Below are positions 61,099 to 64,000 of a stretch of 64,000 nucleotides of DNA, piece by piece. The notes below the pieces were generated by a model, which worked only from the letters and a program-made list of their open reading frames with translations, made no database searches and was not told the DNA's origin. Positions within the stretch are counted from its first letter, which is position 1. Every line of letters begins with the position of its first letter. Location of the stretch: NCBI RefSeq assembly GCF_021432385.1, contig NZ_JAEACT010000002.1, forward strand, positions 949,501 through 1,013,500. The letters run 5' to 3'. This DNA comes from Clostridium hydrogenum. GTDB taxonomy: Bacteria > Bacillota > Clostridia > Clostridiales > Clostridiaceae. The position numbers and the translations under genes were made by a program.

Positions 61099-62253
61099 TT
61101 GAAACTAGAAAAAATTAAATTTACCAATCATGAAATATTTAATAATTTAGAGATAGATTTTAAAGATAAAAACGGAAACATATTAGATACCATTGTTGTT
61201 ATCGGTGAAAATGGTTCTGGTAAGACTACTTTATTAAAAAGCATTTATGATTCATTTGACATAGATAAATGTAATGAATTGGAAAATGATAAAGTGGAAT
61301 TGGATAGATTATTATATACAGTAACTGTTAAGTTAGAAAATAATGAAATCGGAAAATTAAATCCAAAAGTTCTTGCTTTTGAACCAGTATGTGGTTCCAA
61401 TGAATTTAAGGTTGTATATATGCCAACAGAAATTAATTTTGAAAAGATTAATAAGGTTGATAATACTTTAAATTTCACACCACATTTTCAAAATATAGTT
61501 GATCAAAATATGACTCAAAATATACCATCATTTATAGCAACAAAAATAAATAAAGAAATATTTAGAAACAGAAATAAAACTATAGGTGAGGTTATAGACA
61601 AGGTTTGTGAGGATATAAATGGTATATTTTCTATTATGAAATTAGATGTCAAATTAGTAGGGCTATCAGAGACCAATGAAACCAAACCTATATTTAGAAA
61701 TAGCTCAGGTAAGGAATTTGATATTACAGGTTTATCATCAGGAGAAAAACAATTGTTTTTAAGGGCATTGTCACTAAAGTTTTTAGAAGTTAATAACTCA
61801 ATAATATTAATTGATGAACCGGAAATATCACTTCATCCTGAGTGGCAAAGAAAGATAATTGATGTATATAAAAGTATAGGAGTTAATAATCAATTAATTA
61901 TAGCAACTCATTCACCGCATGTTATAGGAAACATAAAAGCATCTGAACTTAGGGTGATGTCAAAAGAAAATGGCAGTATTAAGCTAGTTGACAATAATAA
62001 TTTAAGTGAAACTTATGGAAAAAATATAGGTGACATTTTAAGCTCAACTATGAAATTAGATAGTTTAAGAAATTCAGATATTACTGATAAATTAAATAAG
62101 GTATATGAGCTTTTAAATAAAAACTTATATGACACAGAAGAATTTAAAAGTTTATTTGATTATTTAAGAACGTATTTAGGAGATTTAGATAAAGATATTA
62201 TGAGAATAAGATTGGATATATCGGTTAGGAGAAAAAAGAATGCTCAAGGTTAG
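61099..62253 (+). CDS. Septu-type AAA/ABC ATPase (PtuA-like)
   Basis: 384 residues. Walker A GENGSGKT (36-43), ABC-type signature LSSGEKQ (~212), Walker B ILIDEPE (~235) followed by SLHPEW, switch His in ATHSPHVIG (~270). This is an overcoming-lysogenization-defect-like/SMC-type ATPase of the kind that pairs with an HNH nuclease in Septu phage defence. It overlaps the HNH gene by 14 bp. No reverse transcriptase is nearby, so it is not a retron form. TTG 61099, 6 bases after AGAGGTGA, is chosen over TTG 61081. Confidence 0.9.
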   Translation: MKLEKIKFTNHEIFNNLEIDFKDKNGNILDTIVVIGENGSGKTTLLKSIYDSFDIDKCNELENDKVELDRLLYTVTVKLENNEIGKLNPKVLAFEPVCGSNEFKVVYMPTEINFEKINKVDNTLNFTPHFQNIVDQNMTQNIPSFIATKINKEIFRNRNKTIGEVIDKVCEDINGIFSIMKLDVKLVGLSETNETKPIFRNSSGKEFDITGLSSGEKQLFLRALSLKFLEVNNSIILIDEPEISLHPEWQRKIIDVYKSIGVNNQLIIATHSPHVIGNIKASELRVMSKENGSIKLVDNNNLSETYGKNIGDILSSTMKLDSLRNSDITDKLNKVYELLNKNLYDTEEFKSLFDYLRTYLGDLDKDIMRIRLDISVRRKKNAQG

Positions 62254-62845
62254 CAAAGAACAAGAACCTAACTTTTTATTAGAATACAAGAAAAAATATA
62301 ATCCTAAATCGTGGAAAGAATATGATAAAGACAATATTAGAAATAAAATTAAAGAAAATATATTAGTTCTTGAACAAGAAGAATATTGTCCTTATTGTGA
62401 AAAAAGGATATATACAAACGATGATGGTCATATAGAGCATATAAAACCAAGAGATTTGTTTCCAAAAGAATTTCAATCCTACGATAATATTATAGTTTCT
62501 TGTAATGAAAAAAATAGCTGTGGAATTTATAAAAAGAATAATTATGATGATAAACTTATAAATCCGGTTATAGACAATCCTAACAATTATTTTTATTATA
62601 GCATTGCGAATGGTGAAATAGTATCCAAAAATAATGATGAAAATAGCAAGGAATATATAAAGGCAAATTATACAATTGATATTTTAAACTTAAACAGTTA
62701 TGAGTTAAAAGAAGCTAGAAAAGCCTTAATCGATATCTTAGAAGTTTATAGAGAAAATTATGAGGAGTACGATGAATACTTGCAGTTCTTTTTAAATGAT
62801 GGTCACAATTTTCCAAGCTTAATTAAACAATACATGGAGCTGTAA
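62240..62845 (+). CDS. Septu-type HNH nuclease (PtuB-like, TIGR02646-type)
   Basis: 201 residues. CPYCEKRI (Cys50, Cys53), then GHIEHIKPRD (His64, His67, catalytic region) and YDNIIVSCNEKNSCG (N83, C88, C94) form the HNH fold with structural zinc. The C-terminal ~90 residues are helical. It overlaps the PtuA-like gene, and the pair matches the two-gene Septu system, in which PtuA forms a complex with PtuB to degrade DNA upon infection. Function in this organism is inferred. Confidence 0.88.
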   Translation: MLKVSKEQEPNFLLEYKKKYNPKSWKEYDKDNIRNKIKENILVLEQEEYCPYCEKRIYTNDDGHIEHIKPRDLFPKEFQSYDNIIVSCNEKNSCGIYKKNNYDDKLINPVIDNPNNYFYYSIANGEIVSKNNDENSKEYIKANYTIDILNLNSYELKEARKALIDILEVYRENYEEYDEYLQFFLNDGHNFPSLIKQYMEL

Positions 62846-62866
62846 GATTTGATGGGAGAGGGGGGG

Positions 62867-62962
62867 ATGTTACCTAAAGAAATAAATTTAGAAGAAAGTA
62901 TTGAGAATTATTTAGTTTCGGCCGTATATGAACAAGGGTATGCTTATTTTCAAATAAATTAG
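62867..62962 (+). pseudogene. Possible HsdR N-terminal stub
   Basis: ATG after an extended GGGAGAGGGGGG encodes MLPKEINLEESIENYLVSAV, then YEQGYAYFQIN and stop. LEESIENYLVS..Y.QG resembles the extreme N-terminus of type I restriction R subunits, which begin with F/L-E-x-x-I-E-x-x-L. No further HsdR sequence follows; repeats begin about 70 bp later. This is consistent with a restriction gene lost by rearrangement next to the Septu pair. Assignment is by eye and tentative. Confidence 0.4.
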
Positions 62963-63031
62963 CAAAATTAAGTTAGGTTGCTAAACTAAAAATTGTTTAC
63001 TGCAATTTAAAATTATTGCGAAGCATTAAAT

Positions 63032-63186
63032 CAGAGTACAGATGACAGAGCACAACGAAGCTTGATTTAACTTCCCTTACGTCATGTAAATCTTAAACAT
63101 AAATGTTATCAGTTCTGCTGATAACATTTATGTTACGATTGCGTAAGCAATCAAAATAAGTTTTAAGATTTTTCGTAGCAAAGATT
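63032..63186. repeat. Heptamer-armed repeat, copy 9 (right arm lost)
   Basis: The left arm is AGAGTAC, AGATGAC, AGAGCAC. The core is in the order of copy 3: TCTTAAACATAAATG, TATCAGTTCTGCTGATA, GATTGCGTAAGCAATC, AAGATTTTTCGTAGC. It breaks off at 63186 without the GTACTCT arm. Upstream flank AAAATTATTGCGAAGC matches the outer flank seen at copy 8. Confidence 0.85.
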
Positions 63187-63353
63187 ATTAATATACAAAG
63201 TTTTATTGCATTACTAGTGACAGTGCATCTACCAAGTTAAAGAACCTACATGGGCTTAAGCCCAAACAATGTCATCAACTTAAGGAAGCTTACAACAAAT
63301 TGAAGTAATATGGAATTTCATTAAAAGATTATTTTATTAAAAGATTATAACAC
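63187..63353. other. Gene-free stretch with a possible fragment
   Basis: About 165 bp between the repeat and the transposase terminator. 63207-63309 can be read as ...STKLKNLHGLKPKQC..., ending with LKEAYNKLK, without a start codon. Part of it (AGAACCTACATGGGCTTAAG) also occurs in reverse at ~10203-10231. It is probably a remnant of a mobile element; nothing else is visible. Confidence 0.35.
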
Positions 63354-63354
63354 A

Positions 63355-63394
63355 AATAATCCATTTAGTTGTTTAAATTAAATGGATTATTTTT
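63355..63394. terminator. Terminator at the end of the transposase gene
   Basis: AATAATCCATTTA (63355-63367) pairs with TAAATGGATTATT (63379-63391), followed by TTT on the plus strand and a weaker run on the minus strand. It lies 22 bp beyond the transposase stop codon. Confidence 0.75.
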
Positions 63395-63415
63395 ACATAT
63401 TAATTTTCTTGTTTT

Positions 63416-64000
63416 TTAGCTATTAGGTTTATGATTTTGCATATACCTATTTCTACCTTTATATTTTATATGAGGATTACTTCTTCCAGGTCTAATTGGA
63501 ACTAAATTTTTTGTAATTTCATTCATCATATCTGTTTGCATAGCTTCTTGTTTTGCCGTGTCCTCTTCTATAACCATCTTAATTATATATTCTCTAAATT
63601 TGCCGACTAATATATTCATATTGACATTATAGCAATATTTTAATTTTCCTTCTTTATTTTTGCTTTCATCTACAATATAGTTAGCATCATTTTTGAAATC
63701 CTGAATCAAGTTAAATAACAACATTTGAGCATAAAAATCCTGTTCAACTATTATTGGCTTTTTACCTGAAATATTTTCAATATGAAGCTTATTTTTAATT
63801 ATGTCATAAGCTGTTTCAATCCCCCAACGTTTTGAATACAAAACACCTATTTCTTCTGTATTAAATTCTTCTTTTAGAATATTTGTAACCAAATATTCGT
63901 ATTCACCTGTATTTAGCTTGATCTTAACCATTCTTAATGGAACTTCTTTGAGCATAGAAGCCTTTTGCTTAAGAGCTTTATCTGATATATAAGCTAATCT
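63416..64000 (-). CDS. IS4-family transposase, C-terminal part (runs off the right edge)
   Basis: 195 residues are visible; the frame is open to base 64000, so the N-terminal part, with the first catalytic Asp residues, is outside the window. The IS4 signature Y-x2-R-x3-E-x6-K is complete (YSKRWGIETAYDIIK), including the catalytic Glu. PIRPGRSNPHIKYKGRNRYM ends the protein. This group resembles IS231/ISCb-like elements. Terminal inverted repeats were not found within the window on this side. Intact or not cannot be decided here. Confidence 0.9.
   Translation of the reverse strand, partial: RLAYISDKALKQKASMLKEVPLRMVKIKLNTGEYEYLVTNILKEEFNTEEIGVLYSKRWGIETAYDIIKNKLHIENISGKKPIIVEQDFYAQMLLFNLIQDFKNDANYIVDESKNKEGKLKYCYNVNMNILVGKFREYIIKMVIEEDTAKQEAMQTDMMNEITKNLVPIRPGRSNPHIKYKGRNRYMQNHKPNS

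Noticed and set aside
61099-62845. Retron-associated Septu
   Set aside because: No reverse transcriptase gene or msr/msd-like region is found up- or downstream within the window.
1-64000. tRNA or rRNA genes
   Set aside because: No GTTCGAATC-type T-arm within a cloverleaf and no rRNA core sequences were noticed on either strand; a tRNAscan-SE run would be needed for certainty.

Overview
The window is AT-rich, densely packed DNA from a low-GC Gram-positive anaerobe, most probably a Clostridium (sensu stricto). Reasons: strong AGGAGG-type ribosome binding sites with frequent TTG and GTG starts, ZTP, M-box and lysine riboswitches in Firmicute style, a coenzyme-B12-dependent ribonucleotide reductase, bacteriohemerythrin, a 2-hydroxyacyl-CoA dehydratase/activase-like operon, an LtaS-type lipoteichoic acid synthase and a DUF134/NifX-like pair. 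No rRNA or tRNA gene was seen. The species cannot be named from the sequence alone.

Layout. 1-17.5 kb: small single-gene or two-gene units (a partial AAA/PD-(D/E)XK protein, MBL hydrolase, Lrp, TetR and HxlR regulators, AI-2E permease, bacteriohemerythrin, chagasin-like inhibitor, GNATs, DUF134-NifX operon, a Nudix-MBL fusion, HAD phosphatase, an AbrB protein with a FliG-C-like tail, a HEPN-like/CBS protein, a stand-alone AICAR transformylase behind a ZTP riboswitch). 17.5-31.7 kb: M-box riboswitch and MgtA, histidine phosphatase, HNH protein, three unlisted small genes, pyruvate kinase, TerC, RodA, a degenerate arginyl-tRNA synthetase paralogue, and a lysine permease behind a lysine riboswitch. 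31.8-41.7 kb: a BlaR1-like M56 sensor with a 34-bp palindromic operator on its promoter, TetR, HAD, NrdJ, YaaR, NadE. 42-56.4 kb: the cell-envelope half: NfeD-SPFH, GT4 glycosyltransferase with a lysine-rich tail, YvlD-like membrane protein, YibE/F plus a two-component system, HtrA, AI-2E, LtaS, GreA, PilZ. 56.6-60.5 kb: a three-gene activase/HgdB-like operon and a patatin. 61-64 kb: a compact defence/mobile area with a Septu-type PtuA-PtuB pair, a possible HsdR stub and a partial IS4-family transposase.

The most striking non-coding feature is a set of dispersed, modular, palindromic repeats that fill nearly every longer intergenic gap. The main type has about ten copies bounded by complementary tandem heptamers (AGAGTAC/AGATGAC on one side, GTACTCT/GTCATCT on the other). 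It is nested inside a second element with terminal inverted repeats. A third, ~100-bp element with TAGATAAACC-like ends occurs five times. These elements separate riboswitches from their genes (M-box/mgtA, L-box/lysine permease), supply a stop codon (TetR), and may have cut off an HsdR reading frame.

Best leads for new biology: the AbrB-FliG-C fusion, the ArgRS-like pseudo-enzyme with lost catalytic motifs and an internal deletion, the M56 sensor with a 34-bp operator but no nearby BlaI, the 13-bp-arm operator around the DUF134 promoter, and the heptamer-armed repeat family.
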